Positions 1 to 14,521 are shown, counted from the stretch's first letter. The stretch is 56,180 bases of DNA from Mansonella perstans (GCA_037074765.1 JBAMDO010000108.1:130001-186180), one strand, 5' to 3'. Numbers and translations: made by a program. The notes: a model not told the origin generated them from the sequence alone.

Positions 1-2714
1 TTCATTTTTAATTAATCACTCTTAAAGCATCATTTAATCAACTGATTGAAAAGAAAAAACAAAAAAAAAGGTAATAGCGCGATGATATTACTGTCTGATC
101 GATCTCTCTGATATGTTTGAGCTTCTAGAGGATTATCACAACATTGTGGTATTTTTACAACAAAAAAAAGAAAAAATGGCATAGAAAAGAGAATAGAAAA
201 AGCGACGTTTTGTTTAAATTATTGTTGTTGCGAAAAAAATTCCTTTCTTTTTAAACGAAAGAATTTTTAGAGAAATTCATTAAATGCAATTATTATTATA
301 GCATTTTAAAAATTAAAATTTTTAAATAGAGAATAAATAAATCGATATTTATTGCTATTTAAAATGAATGCAAATATTATTATAACACTTTAAGAATTAA
401 TTTAGAAAAATTTCAAAATAGACAACAAATTAAGTAATATTTATTATTGCTATACAGAAATTCACTGAATGCAATTATTATTAACATTTTAAAAATTAAT
501 TTTAAAGTAGATTAAATAAAGCAAAACTAATTATTGTAAATTGATTTATTGAATGAAATTATCCAAAAAAAATCTTTTTCTTTTTCAGTTTGAAAAAATG
601 ATTGATTATAAATTTTTACAGCACGTGAATTGTATTTTAAAATATGAATAATCGATGTGAAAATTTTTGTTTACAATACTGTAATGAAAAAAAAATTTCA
701 TAAGAGAAAGAAAAAAAGAATGAATTCGTAAAGAAGTTTAAAAAAACACAAGCCGATAATTAATTACTCTGTGAAATTGCCACTAAACTGTGTGTGCTAT
801 TAAACCAATAAGTACAAAAGAAAAAAAAAGAAAACTTCCTATTTTCAAACAGCAATTATATATATCTAGTCAATTTAATTGTAATTTGATTAATTAACTG
901 GAACCAATTTGTTGAATGATTTGTCTCTCTTCTAGGGAAAAAAATATAATTTTTACCGTTCAAATCCAATGATGTCATCAGTTTTTTTTGGTCTCTTTTT
1001 CAAAATTCAAAATTACACTTCTATTTTTCGACAAATCGTTGTAATCGATGAAAAAATTTTCATCAAACAATTTCATTTCACATTTTCACCTTCCTTCCGC
1101 ATTTCTAACTTCCTCCCATCCTTCCAACCTTCCTTCCTTCCTCTCTTGCCCGGGTAATTTACAATGGTAAGTGGAAAATTTTATATAAAAATACCAATTA
1201 ATAACTAATTTTTAACAATAACTAATAAGTGTGCCAGCTTTGTAATGATTTTTCCATCACTTATCAGTAACTATGATAAGGAGAGTTGTTATTAGAAAAT
1301 TTTGTTAAAAATATTGATAAAAAAAGGAAAATTTCATTTTAGAAAAAAAAATTAAAATTCGTTTAAAAAAAACTTTTAAACAAAAGCAAATAAATCAAAA
1401 ATAATGAAACTTGAAAAACAGACAAATTAATTACAATGAAATTTAAAAAACAAATAAATTAATTACAATGATACTTTTAAAAAAAACAAACTGCTATTTA
1501 TTTACCGTGAGTATTAATTATAATGATACTTCAAAAAAAAAAAACAAACTGCTATTTATTTACCGTGAGAAAAAAAACGAACTGAAGAAACTTTTATTAA
1601 ACTTAAATTTAAAATTAAACAACGACAAAAAAGTAAAAAAAGCTCAATTCATTGACTATTAGAAAATTGAAAAATTCATTGCCATTTAATAAAGACAAAA
1701 TTTTATTGGCTCTCTATCATTATTGCTAAATAAAAATATGATAAATTCGAAGAAAAAAAAACGAGACGAACATCACCATGGTAATATTGAAATATATAAA
1801 GTATGAAATAAATGTGAAATTTGTAGTCGAAATGAAAATTTTCCAGGATTAATTAATTTGAAATAATTAATTAATAATTAAATGTTACACTAAAATTTTC
1901 AAGTATGGATGGATAGATTATAATTATCAATATTGGATGGTGAATGAAATCGACTGAAAATTTTCTAGAATTAATTAGTTTGAAATACTGAAACTTTCAA
2001 TCAATAATCGAAGTAAAATATAGCTAAACTAAAAGATTTTTAGGAATGAATAGATAGAATATAACATCAATATTTCGAAAATGAATAGCTGAATAGGATC
2101 GATGAAAAAACGATTAATTAATAATTAAAATATTAGACTGAAATTTTCAAACAATAATAGAACTAAAACATTGCCGAACCTAAAAAACTTTAAGTACTTG
2201 AAATGAATAACTGAATGTAATCGGTTAAAATAGTGATATTATCTTAAATTATAAATTCCTCAAAATAATAAGGCAACATATTACTGTAAAAGTTCTAGAT
2301 TGACAAGGTTGACATTCTAATGATATCTTAAAAAAATAGCCAAAAATTCAAATATCTTACAAAGACATTAATTAATAATATTTTCTTTTTTTGTCTTTAT
2401 CTTTATCGTTTTTTCGAACTTTCATTTTTTTGTTTTTTTTTGTGTCATTTCTCATTTGCGCTATCTCTTTTTTATTTTCACATTTATAAAATTTTAAAGA
2501 GCAAAAAAAAAAATTTCTTTTATCAAAAATTTTTTTTTGAAATTTTATTTTCAAAATATAAGTATTTTTTTTATAAAGCAAATGAAAAATAAAATTTTTT
2601 TTTTCTTTGTCAAAATTATCATCGAACGTTCATTGACACTTGAAATAAATCAAATTCTCAAGGACAATTTCTCAACAAATGTACTAATCAATAAAAGGAA
2701 TCGGAAAAAAAAAA
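1..2714. other. gene-poor AT-rich stretch
   Basis: No exon with matching splice signals and coding-like base use was found on either strand. The sequence is dominated by A and T runs. The only structured element is a tandem duplication at 1462-1568, listed separately. Short ORFs at 969-1157 and 1468-1662 have AT-driven composition and no recognisable domain. Confidence 0.6.
1462..1568. repeat. two-copy tandem duplication, about 57 bp unit
   Basis: The segment running from AATGATACTT through ACTGCTATTTATTTACCGTG occurs twice in direct orientation. The copies differ by a few substitutions and by the length of the internal A run. A third, weaker relative of the 5' half (ATTAATTACAATGAAA) lies just upstream. 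No coding role is apparent. Confidence 0.75.
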
Positions 2715-2716
2715 CA

Positions 2717-3167
2717 GATTCATTCGGTCGTTCATTCATTCACTCCATTCATTCATTTCATTCATTCATTAATTCATTAATCCATTCATTCATTCATTTC
2801 ATTCATTCATTCATTTATTTCATTCATTCATTCATTCATTTCATTAATTCATTCATTCATTTCATTAATTCATTCCTTTCATTAATTTCATTCATTCATT
2901 CATTCATTCATTTCATTCATTCATTTCATTCATTTCATTTCATTCATTCATTTCATTTCATTCATTCATTCATTCATTTCATTCATTTCATTCATTTCAT
3001 TCATTTCATTCATTTCATTCATTTCATTCATTCATTTCATTCATTCATTCATTTCATTCATTCATTCATTCATTCATTCGTTCATTCATTCATTCATTCG
3101 TTTCATTCAATCATTCATTAATTTCATTCATCCGTTTTTATTTAATTCATTCTTCCGTTCATTCATT
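2717..3167. repeat. TTCAT/TTCA tetra- and pentanucleotide array
   Basis: About 450 bp of interleaved CATT and CATTT units. They read as His-Ser-Phe-Ile in one frame and create a spurious 194-residue ORF at 2537-3121. A shorter related tract follows at 3216-3292. The 4- and 5-base phases alternate irregularly, which fits replication slippage at a satellite rather than a protein repeat. Confidence 0.9.
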
Positions 3168-3299
3168 AATAACCTAGTTAAAGAAAAAAAAGAACAAAAG
3201 AGACAATAGAATAAATCCATTCTTTTATTCGTTCAATCGTTCAATTTGCTCATTCGTTCGTTCTCTCGTTCATTCATTCATTCTCATTCAATGTATTTT

Positions 3300-6270
3300 A
3301 TTTATCTCTCATTTCATTTCAATTATTAAATTTCAAATTTATTGATCAATATTGATAAATTCAATTGTAATCATTAAGCAGTTTTGTATTTTTGCATTGA
3401 TTGATTCAGCATATCTATGAAATTTTTTTACCAACTTTATTTTACAAAAAAAAATTCAAAAAATTATTATTGCACTTTTTTTCATCATTTGAAATAAATT
3501 CTTTACAATTACATTACAATTAATAAATTAATCGCAATTACATTTTAATTAGCAAATTAATCACAAGCTTTTATTTTTCCTTTTTCCCTATGGAATTGAA
3601 AAAAAAAAGTGATTGAATTTGTTAAAATGTCGAATGATAAATGCAACTAAGAAGAATTTTCAAAAAAAAAAAAAAAAAAATTTACAATGTGGCAGAAAAA
3701 GAAAAAAGGAAAGATAGAATGAAATGATTTTCTTTTTTTTTTTTTGTTTTAATTTTATTATTTTAAAAAATTTATTTATCGGACTAAAATACAGTTTTTA
3801 ATTAATTAATGCAAAAATGAAATGTAAAAAAAATTTTGCTAGTGAAAATGGAATATGCAAAATAAAGCTTTTTTCGAAAAACAATTAAAACAAATTAATG
3901 AATTGTTTTTGTATGAAAGAATTAATTTTAATTTTTCTAAGCTAATATATCAATTTTTTTTGGAAATTTTAATTTCTAATTTATTTTTTCAACATCAAAA
4001 TTTTTTTATTTCTCAATGATAAAATTGTACATAACTACGAGAAAGAAACTAAAAATTAAAAGCGATAGAGACAGACAATAAGAGAGGGAGCGAAAAAAAG
4101 TGTAAAAAAAACTTATTCAATTATTTTTGTTGGTGTACCATTTTTTCCCCTTAAACAGTTTTACTTACAGAGTTTAACAGTCGTTCTTTTTTTCCTCTTT
4201 TGCATTTTGAGTGTTTAATTAGGCTTTTCCCGCAAAAAATCCCCCGAATGAACTCGTTTCTGCTTTTCAAATATTCTAATTAAATTAATTGAATAAATGA
4301 ACCTTAATATTACTCTATATTACTACGGGGAAAAATCAATTACGGGAAAAAATTTATCCAGATGTTTTTCTTTTTTCCCAAAAGCCGTAAAATGTTTCCA
4401 TTAGTCTACTTTTTATTTTTTTTTTATTACTCTTTATTTCATCATTACAGTATTTCTAGTTTAATTTAATTTAATTGGAAATATTTCAAAATGATAAGAG
4501 GCAAAAAAAGCAAGTTGAATGAGTGATTAATTTAAAATTAAATAGCTAAATTTGAGAGAAATGTTGAAAAAAATTATCACGAGGAAAAAAAAATCGCACA
4601 CCAAACTAATATATTGCCGAAAAATTTTAAATTGTTGCTGATGAAATGGTCTTTTTGCTCAAACGTTCTCTCTTTGACTAATTGCTTAATGTCTTTGAAT
4701 GAAATAAATTCCCTAAAATTCCATTTGATTAATTACTGAACATTTCAAATAGAAATAATTCCTAAAGTTCAATTGACCTTTTCATTTCTTTTTACAGTTT
4801 AACAATTTAACATTTTCTTTTCCATCTCTTATTTAATTTTTAAATACCCTTAATACTTTTCAATAATATTTTAATTTGATTTTAAACATCTTATTTTAAA
4901 TTTTAAATTAGATTCTTATTTTTTCTATTCTTCCTTAATTGGCTTTTCATTTAGCAATAAATAAAAAGTTTTTTTTGAAACGAAAGTATTTTTTAATTAA
5001 AATCAAAAAGTGAATTTAAAAAATGTGAAATATTTTACAATAAGAATTAAAAATTTGAAACTGGAAAACTGACAAAAAAAATAGTTTCATAAATTTAATA
5101 AAAAAGTTGCGAAAGAATCAAAAGGAAAGGAAAGCATTTGGACATTTTCAAAATTCGCCAACACTTAAGCATAGTGCTTATATTTTGTTTAAATAAAATT
5201 TTGAAATTTAAATGAAATTTTGGAAATTTCATTCCTTTCAAACAAATCGATCAACTCAAATTGGTTTAGTATTAAGTAAAATTGCTTCAAAATTATAAAA
5301 ATTAAAGAAAAGAATTTGAACGAAGAAATATGGGAAGGAAATGATAGTTTGGGAAAGAAATCCATGGAAGTTTCATCGTGCTTTGTTTAACTGATTAAAT
5401 ATTTCTGAAAAGGCCAGCTTCGCATAATTTTATTTTTCTCTTTTTTTTCTTTTTCTTTTTTTCCTTTAATTAAAATATATTTGATATTTGAAAAAAACGA
5501 AAGAAATGAATGATACAATCAATTTGTTTTAAATTTCATTCTTTTTTTGTCCCTCAGTAAAATTTTTTGTCAAATTTAATTTATTTTTTCATTTCTCGTT
5601 CAAAAAAATTTCAATTTCTTTTCCGAAATGAAAAGTTTGTCCGTTTGAATTTTTATCCTTTGACAAATTGTCAAAAAATTAATATTTTTTTATTTGGTTG
5701 AAGTCAAAACATAGATTTGAAAAAATTTTTTTTTCCAAAATATTTTTTAAAAGTTAGCTGAAAATTTTTCAATTTTTTTTTATTTTGTAAAATATTCAAA
5801 GTCTAAAAATTGTTGACATTTTCACATAGCAAGCTTTGTTTCATATTTCAAATGTAAGAAATTAGAAGTTTGAAAAATTTATTTTTTTTTTCTTGACAGT
5901 TAAAAAAAGTTTTGAAGTAAAATGCGAAAAAATTTTTGAAAAAATTTTGTAGCACATTTGTCTAGCAAGATATTTTTTCTTGGAAGAAGAAAATGAGGAT
6001 GAAAGAAACAAATATCTATGAAATAGGAGAATGGGACAACAATCGTCAACTATTCTTTTTTATGGATTCAGGTGAATTGATGAAATTAATATTTCCATCT
6101 GTGTAAAAGATTCCTGTGAAATTCACATGCCTGGCAAATGAAAAAAAAAACTTTGAACTGTCCTTCGGGATCGCGAATATTTGCCTCTCTATCTTTTTCA
6201 TTAGTAGGATAATTGCCGAAAAGTTACGCAGGTGTGCAATGAAAGAAATTGGCGAGTCTTTCATTGAATA
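3300..6270. other. AT-rich stretch without recognisable gene
   Basis: Homopolymer A and T runs and simple AT sequence on both strands. No acceptor-exon-donor combination with coding character was seen. Confidence 0.55.
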
Positions 6271-7011
6271 GCCCTACCTTTTCACCTTCTTCATCTCCAA
6301 GAATAATTCTAGCTGTTAGATGAAAAAGATTGGCTCATTGCAAATATCAATTTACTACTAAGCTAAACTTTGAAAAATGGACTAATTGCTAAAGGATCAA
6401 CTTAAATTAAGCTAAATTGTCAAATATGGAAACAGGAAACAATACTGCACTTCGGAAACCTTAAAAATAAAATCTTTACATTATAAATTTTGTTAGTTGA
6501 AAATTTCCGCAACACGCAAAACTTCTAGATCATTTGTAAGCGCTGCTTGATTATTGCCTTTTGATTACCAGCATTAATCTTCTAATTAACTAATTATTTG
6601 AAAAATATTTAAGTGACTAGATTTTCAGTGAAAAGTGCAAATTTTCGATATTTGAATGCTGTCCAAAATACAAAATTCACTGATTTCCAAAAAAATTTTT
6701 TAATTTAAACCTCACATAAACTTACATAACCAATATGTTATCGCTTGCGAAATCGTTACGATAATTTTATAACGCAAAAATTTTCAACAGAAATTTTAAA
6801 AATTAAAATCTGAAAGCTTAGAACTTAAAAAAAAAGTATTTTTAAACATAGAATATATATCTAAGTAAATAAATGTTGCATGAAAGCTTGAAACATATTT
6901 GCATATTTTGACAACTTCACTTGAAACCATTTTAAGTTAAACTTCTAAAGCTTTGACTTCTAAAGCTATCAAGATATCTAAAGATTTGCCAATAAATAAA
7001 TTTATACTTAC

Positions 7012-7126
7012 CTGTCCATTAACAACATTAACAACAGCTGGTCTGACATTATTTTCCACTTTTCGCACAGCTTGTTGTTGCATCGTTCCTTTTGTTCGAT
7101 GTGATACGTCCGCTTTAGTGTTTTGC
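7012..7126 (-). CDS. candidate internal exon of an unidentified minus-strand gene
   Basis: A 115-bp segment richer in G+C than its surroundings. It is flanked on the minus strand by an acceptor ending TAATCCAG and a strong donor GTAAGTATAA. One frame (entering with one base completing a codon, leaving in phase 0) is open for 38 codons with mixed composition: it begins QNTKADVSHRTKG and ends VRPAVVNVVNGQ. I do not recognise the protein. A 35-bp mini-exon candidate lies downstream on the same strand at 6278-6312 (acceptor TCTAACAG, donor GTAGGG). It can be joined in phase 0, but its better-looking frame does not match that phase. Partner exons further upstream, for example one ending at a GTAAGTA donor near 14,272, are too uncertain to connect. 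Confidence 0.33.
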
Positions 7127-7237
7127 CTGGATTATCAAAATAATTTTAGTCCGAGAAATTCTTTAAGTTAGCAGTTTTTCATTTAGTAACGATTACATTG
7201 CGCCATTTTTTGAAAAAATTTCTGATAATCTTCAATC

Positions 7238-7326
7238 TCCTACTTATCATCATCATGGTCATCATCATCGTCATCACCATCATTATCACCGTCATCATTA
7301 TCAACATTATCATCATCATCATTAAT
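7238..7326. repeat. CAT/ATC trinucleotide-rich tract
   Basis: Imperfect run of ATC/ATT trinucleotides with interspersed GTC and ACC. Low complexity; no gene is assigned. Confidence 0.75.
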
Positions 7327-8402
7327 ATATTTAACACATTTAACAAAAATTATTTCACAATTTGAATTAAATTAAAAAATCAAAAATAATTTCGAGCTAA
7401 GCCATCAACAATTTCCCATGCAAGTCAAAAATTAAAATGAATAAATATGCATAGAATAAATTATATTCATGAGTATATATGCCTAAGGATAAATTTAAAT
7501 AAATTTTAAAAAAAATATATAATTTTGAATAAAAGTGACAAAAGCAGTGGAAAAGAAACGAAACAATTGAGTGGAATGTCAATAAATTATTTTTAAAATA
7601 TTTTTTACAAACTTTCAAAAATTTCTGTAAGATTTATTGTATAACAGATGCCATAAAAATTTTTTGCTTCCTTTTTCGAAAAGGCATTTTTTTGTTTGAC
7701 AAAAATTTGTTAATCTTAAAATTATTTCTTTGACAAACTTTTTTTCTCTCATTTCATTGCAATATTTCTCAAATTATTTCCGATGAAAGCTAAAAAAAAA
7801 TGAAACCATATGAGTGGAAATCAAATGATTAGTAAACTGATAAAATTCTTTTCCCATTTTTTCCCCAATAATTAGTTTAAATTAATTAGTAATGTAAAAG
7901 ATTGTTATTAACAATTGTGATAAATAATTTCAAAATTAATCAACAAACATTAATTAAGAGAATAATAAATTCTTGTATTTCGAAAAAAAAAATACTTTCC
8001 TGGGTTTGAAAAATTAATAACAATAATAATATTAATTATGAATTAACAAATCATTAATGATTATATATCAGTTATCGACAGAAAAAAAAAATTAGTTTAA
8101 ATTAAACAGTTAAAAATTCACTTCTAAATATGTAATGAAATTTTTCAATAATTTAATTGTTAAATATAGGAATGAAATATGTATAAATATATATATATAT
8201 ATATCAGATGACAACTATTTGTTGCAGTCAGATGACAATTATTTGTCGCTGTTGTGATAGTCCTAAATAGTTCAAGATGACAAATATTGTTGACAGTTTT
8301 TTGTATAAATGGATTATCGACGGTACTTCATTTTTTATTCCTAAAAACATTTTTTTTTCTGCAAGAATTCTTTCTTATTCAAATTGTTTCATTTCAAACT
8401 TA

Positions 8403-8422
8403 ATTAATCGATATCGATTAAT
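8403..8422. repeat. perfect 20-bp palindrome
   Basis: ATTAATCGAT followed directly by its exact reverse complement ATCGATTAAT. A near-copy of the left part recurs about 40 bp downstream. In sequence this AT-rich, moderate palindromes are expected by chance, so no function is assigned. Confidence 0.7.
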
Positions 8423-11400
8423 GTTAGATAAATAAACAAATTAATTAATCGATATCAGTCAATGTTAATCAAAATACAACGCATTGATTAATCAATAACA
8501 ATCGATTTAATACGAAATTTAATATTGATTAAAATACACATTAATTAATATAACTTAAAATACCCTTAAAATAGGAAAATATTCTGTCATCATCTCTCCA
8601 TAAATACAAACCTCTTAAAATCGGCAAATTAATTACTTGTCATCTATACCATTTTATTAATTGGAGAAAAATACCAATCAGTTTTACTTTTGAAAATACT
8701 TTCACAAAACACTAGTTTTATTTTGAAATGATGCTTTCAAAGAAAATACTTCAGTTTGTGTTTAAAATAGTGACGTATGACATAAAGTAACAATATAGCT
8801 TAGGGGAAATAATTTCAATATCATTTCTGTCATTAATTCAAACTACCTATTTGTCTAAAAGTAATGAAATGACGCAAGTGACAAATGACAAATGGCATTA
8901 ATGATCTCAAATAATATATTAATTGCATCCATAGATGAAATGTATTTGGTTTACGAAGCAACATTTATGATAATCACATATCAGTTGCATTAAATAAATC
9001 GAGCTAACAATTGTATTTGACAATGAAATGTAATTAACGAAGCGAATATTCATGACAATACAGCATTTTAGTCCTATTGAATGAATTGAGCATTTAGAAT
9101 ATTCATTAAAATGCCAAATCATCTGATCATCTGATTCTACTATGCATCGTCGATTGATTGTCTCATTTACCACAAAATCTTGTTAAATTTACAAATAAAG
9201 AATGTATGAGCTGTCAGGAATAGATAATAATAATGAATCCAGCATGAAATATTCATAAAAACACAATTTGGATCAACCGATTTTAATTTAGATTACATCT
9301 GACCTTACAATATATTGTCGATCAATTTGTCTCATATAGCATAATAATTAAATTTCTAAAGTATGATTTGTCTTTTTTTTATTTTATTAATTATAAATCA
9401 GATATAAAGGCTAATGAAAGCATAACAGGATAAAGCAACAAAAATAATTCAAAAAAATTTACTTAAATAATTTAAAAAAAAATTTTGATTTAAATATTAA
9501 GAAAAAATTTCATTTAATAATTTACAAACTATAATCATTTTTCAGGACAAAAAAAAAATGACAAAAAATGAATTTTTTTTTTGTCGGCCGACCAACTTTT
9601 ATTACAAATTGTATAGCAATGTATCATTTCCAGAAAAACGATTAAATTTTATGACTTTATATAGGCTAAAAGAAAAATTACACCTAAAAACGCCCTTAAA
9701 TACACCAAAATTAATTTCAAAAGTTTGTAAATATTTACATTTAAATAGTAATGCATATTTTTATGATTGTAGCAATTTGAAGTGCTGAAACCATTTCAAG
9801 CAATAAAATTTTGAATAATTACAACTACAATTAACCAAATGCTAAGTAGCATTAGATGATAAGAGAGAAATTACAACATGATAAATATGCAAATTTAACA
9901 AATTTTTAAATTTCAATTTTAGTCTTATATCTTTTGAAGAGCAAAAAAAAAGTACAAAGTTCTATTACGACAATTCCACGGATGTTAATATTAATTTTAA
10001 AAAGTGACTATTCAAAGTTGCAATAAATTTTTTTATGGACATTTTATTCAAATCAATCTTCAATCTTACTCATAGAATACAATCATAGGCTTTCATTTTT
10101 TCTTCTTTTTTTTTTTTTGGTTTCACTTAAATTTTAAATCAATCGCTTCATGAATATTAATTAATCTTGAGTGTGAAAATAATGATTTAAGCAACTTTAC
10201 AATAACTTAAATTATTTACAAACAAACTTTACGAATCGAAATTAAACTTTAACAAATGAACATTCAATGATAGCATCATTACAACAATTATTTCTGCCAA
10301 TTTTAAAATTTCAACAAAAAAACTGTAATGAAAAAATTTTAAATAATTTCAATAATTATCCATTTTATCGATCGATCGATCGATCGATAAAACTTTTTAT
10401 AAAAAACAAGAAAATAAAAAAGCATTCATTGGTAAAATTCAGTCATTCGAATTGAAAAATGTTAAAATTTTCCTTTCCCAAACGAAACGGTAAATTTTTT
10501 CGTTTTTTTCTTGTTGTTCTTCAATATTTTTCAAACACAATGAAATAGTCATATCTTTTTCTTCTTCTCATCGTTTCAAACATTTACTTTGAAAGGTTTT
10601 CATTTGAAAAAAAAAAGAAATTGAAGAAATTTTGTTACCATATATTTATTGATAGAGAATCTTTTGAGGATGAAAGTTTTCAAAATACCGTATAATTTGT
10701 AAAGTATCATTATTTCTTTTGTACAACTTTTATTATGCATGAAAACTAACGATCAAAAAAGACAAAATTGAAAGAAACGTTTTTGAAGCGGGCAATTGAA
10801 GAAATATTGAGTTAAAATTGAATGATACAACAAATGAATTGAATGATTTAATTCATTTGAAAAAGCAGTCATAGAGAGAAACATATGAATTCGCATTAGT
10901 ACTTGATAAAAAGACTTATAGCAAGAAATTATGCAAAGAAATTACATAAAAAAACAAACAAGTTATGCAAAAAAATAAAGAAATGAAACTTCCAACGAAA
11001 ACAAGTTTTGTATTAAATTAGCAATTTTTTGAACGATGGAAGTCAAAATTTACAACAAAAAAAACCTTACATGAAATTAAATTAGTAATTAAATGAGTCA
11101 ATTTATGACAAAATTTGCGAAAATAAATTATCAATTCAAAAAAAAGCAAATTTAATGATATGTAAAAGCCGTTAAGCTTCGATTACTTTTAATTTTTTTT
11201 TTCTAAATGAAATATTTCATCAAATAATGGTTACCAAATATATATTAAATGTAATTTCAATGGAGCAAAACTATGCATGCAAAAAATTGATTGAAAAGAA
11301 ATACCACCTGAAAATTAATTAATATGAAAAATGTGTTTCACGTTCAAAAATTGTGAAAAATTATGAAATGCTGGATTGAATTTCTATGGAATAAAATTTG

Positions 11401-11856
11401 AAGCAAATTGGACAAGAAAATCAAACAAAAATTTTATTCGGAAAAAAATTCTATACAAATTTTTAAAAAACTCTCTGAAAAAAAAAAAAAAAGCTTTTTT
11501 TTTGAAATAAAAATGAAATATCTAAATGAATAGAAATTATTTTTTGATCAAATATAAGTAAAACACCACATTTGATCAAATTGCTGATCAACTCTTAAAA
11601 ATGCTGATAGAAATTCGTAAGTTAATAGAAAGGACAACAAATACTATCACACACACATACACATCCTTTGGCACAATTTACAAACGTTGTAACGAATAAC
11701 TTTTGTATTTACACCATTCTCATTCCTTCAATTCCAATCACATTAGCAAATATTGTAAAAATTACTGTTCTTGCACTTTCATCACTTTGACTATGTTGTT
11801 TTGATCACATCATTTTTGTGTTTTATTAAAGCAGTAATAATATTAATAATTTCTGG

Positions 11857-12001
11857 AGTCTAAAATTTTTACAGTGCTAAAGATTTTTTAGTTATAATTT
11901 CAAATACCATCGTTTTAATTCATTTACAGTCTAATATTTTTACAGTACTAAAGATATTTTTTAATTATAATTTGAAGTATCGTTATTTTAATTCAATAAC
12001 C
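11857..12001. repeat. two-copy tandem duplication, about 72 bp unit
   Basis: The block beginning GTCTAAAATTTTTACAG is followed directly by a diverged copy beginning GTCTAATATTTTTACAG. Both continue through a shared TATAATTT segment and a TTTTAATTCA end. Confidence 0.7.
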
Positions 12002-13410
12002 TGTCAGATTTTTAGTATCATATTCTTTTAGGGCTTTTTTTTTTATCACTTCAAACAATGATATTTGTTAATTGTCATTTATTATCACATTGATCAAAAC
12101 GATATGATGTTTGAACTATTTCTGGAATTGATTCTGGTTTATTTATTACAACAATTGTAATTTTTGTTCCTTAAATTGTAATCTAGTCGTTGACAAAGTT
12201 GACAAATGTTTCGTAGCGATTCATAAAAGCAATAGGAATTCCTGTTATAGGAATCAAACGTCAATCAACATCGATCAAAACACATTTGACTAAGTGATTT
12301 GATCATCTATTTACTTTTTACTTTAGTTTTTTGAAGAACATTTTGCACTTTCTAAACTTTTTACTTTAGTGATTTATAATTGTTCATTTAATTCATTCCA
12401 TCAAAATTATTCTGTCAGCAAACTCTTTTTTTTTTTTTTAAATTTCAATAAAGAAAATAACTTCTTCATTGAAAAGATGTTTGATGCATGACGATACTAA
12501 AAACTTTTCTTTATTGCTACTTTTACGAGTAAGAGAGAAAGAGATAGAAAAAATTAATTCCTATGGATTAATTTTTGTATTTTTATTCTTACTTTGTTCG
12601 CTCTTAAAATTTTTCTCTATTTGTTATAATCAATGTGAATGGACTATTAATTAATGCTGAATGACCTGATTTGAAACGACACGTCAATAGGTCATTTCTC
12701 TTTCGTTTTCTCTTTTCCCAAATTTGTTATTAGTTCTCCTAATTGTTCACAAACTGTTCGCCGCCAATATCAAATTCTAATTGATGCAAAAATACATGAA
12801 AAAAGCATACACCAACAATTGAAGATAAAAATTGAATTATTCATAAAATAAATTTGACTGAAAGAATGAATTTGTCATTTCGGTGATATATAATCGGATA
12901 CCAGAATATTATGATACGGATATTCAATCGGGAAAAAAATTGTAAACGAAAATTATCGATCATTAGCAAATGTCGCATATGTAATTGATTATGATATGGC
13001 AGTATTACTATCTCATTATTACGAATATAAGATTTGAAATTACTATTATCTTATCAATCACTTTTCAAAAAATTGAATTGAAAATTTTCAAACCACTTTA
13101 GTAAAATTATCATAATTAAATTGCTACTGCAATATACAATGATAGGAAAGGCTAATAGTAATAACAAAAAAAAAAAAAAGCGGAAAAAGTGGACATTAAA
13201 AAATCATTCAATTTCCGAAAATAAAAATCATAGTTCATCTGAATCTGACTAAAGTTAACCAACCACCTAGCATTTATCATTCCTACTTACTATTTATATT
13301 TTTCATAGAATTAATTTATTCTATTGGATCAGTTCAAAGGTTAAACAAATGTAAAACTGTCCAAATGAATCTTTATTCAAAATTGCATGAATGAATGATA
13401 TATGATTAAG

Positions 13411-13538
13411 ATGAATGAGTGAATGAATGAATGAATGAATGAATGAGTGAGTGAGTGAATGAATGAATGAATAAATGAATGAATGAATAAATGAATAAAT
13501 GAATAAATGAATGAATGAATGAATGATTGATTGAATGA
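13411..13538. repeat. GAAT/GAGT/AAAT tetranucleotide array
   Basis: Tandem GAAT units with GAGT and AAAT variants. This is the same family as the array at 2717-3167 in the opposite orientation. It produces the spurious 96-codon minus-strand ORF at 13321-13611. Confidence 0.9.
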
Positions 13539-14495
13539 TATATAATTCAAAATTGCAACAAAAGAAAGTGAATGAATGATATATATACATATTTATTACA
13601 ATGAAAATCATCCAGAGATAAATCGAGAGTAGTTTTCATTGAATGGCAATTTTATAAATGTTTACATGTTTCGAAATGAGGAACTCTGATCGATGTGATT
13701 GTAATTCCATCAAATGAAACAGATCAAAACTGATAAATTGCAGCATTTTTGCTAAAGAACATTACAAAGCATGGCTTGAAATTATAATTAAAATGAATAA
13801 TTAATGAGAATGAAACTGTAAACTATGGAATTTTTTGGCAACATTGTTTAACAAATTTAACAAATATATATTTTAGAATAACAAACAATTTAACAAATAT
13901 ATATTTTAGAAATTCAACAATTGTAAAGATGAGCTAAGATTTTTATATGATAGTAATAATGACGTTGATGATGTTGGTGATTATGGCGATGATGATAATG
14001 ATGAATAGAAATGATTGAAAAAGCTATCGTTTAGCACTTATAAGTGATCATTTCAGAATTCAATCTCGTTTAAAATTGCTGAAAAAGTAAAAGTGAAAAA
14101 AAAATGTGAAAATTTGAAGTGGTAAAATGAAAATGACTATAATTGTAAAAACGGAAATTGAGTCATTATACTGGAAAAAAAAAACGTTTAAAATTCAATC
14201 AATCTTCTTAATTAGATAATATTTTAATTTTACGTCCCAAAAAAAGCATTAACTTTTAAATACTTACTTGCCCAGAAGTCTTACATTCAACACCTGCATG
14301 ATTCATAATACGCTCTTATAGGCTTGTTTAGTGTTAAGAGCCTGAATGCTTATGATGTTATTCATAAACTGTTGCTAGTGTTATTAGCCTTAGATTTATA
14401 TTGCATATATTACATATGACAAATCCCTTTGCGCATGTCTAACACATCTTTATGCATCAAATAACCAGTCCCAATGGCCCCAATTGAAATTCGAA

Positions 14496-14521
14496 GCCAT
14501 AAATTGTGCAAAATTTATGGC
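14496..14521. repeat. hairpin with 10-bp perfect arms
   Basis: Arms GCCATAAATT and AATTTATGGC enclose a 6-base loop (GTGCAA). It is isolated, with no gene on either side to which it can be tied. Confidence 0.6.

Larger units (their letters stand above)
7330..13385. other. gene-poor AT-rich stretch with local duplications
   Basis: No supported exon was found. It includes an AT dinucleotide run and a short duplicated block near 8196-8240 (CAGATGACAA.TATTTGT twice), the palindrome at 8403-8422, a (TCGA)n run at 10368-10388, and the tandem duplication at 11857-12001. The 84-codon minus-strand ORF at 8919-9173 has diverged direct-repeat content and no splice context, so it is not called. Confidence 0.55.

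Noticed and set aside
2537..3121. 194-codon ORF rich in His, Ser, Phe and Ile
   Set aside because: It is the translation of the TTCAT/TTCA array; the codon pattern follows the 4-5 base repeat and no splice or start context supports a gene.
8919..9173. 84-codon minus-strand ORF with several Cys
   Set aside because: Composition matches AT-rich background and diverged direct repeats; no start context, splice sites or family resemblance.
13321..13611. 96-codon minus-strand ORF (IHSF-type repeats)
   Set aside because: Product of the GAAT tetranucleotide array.
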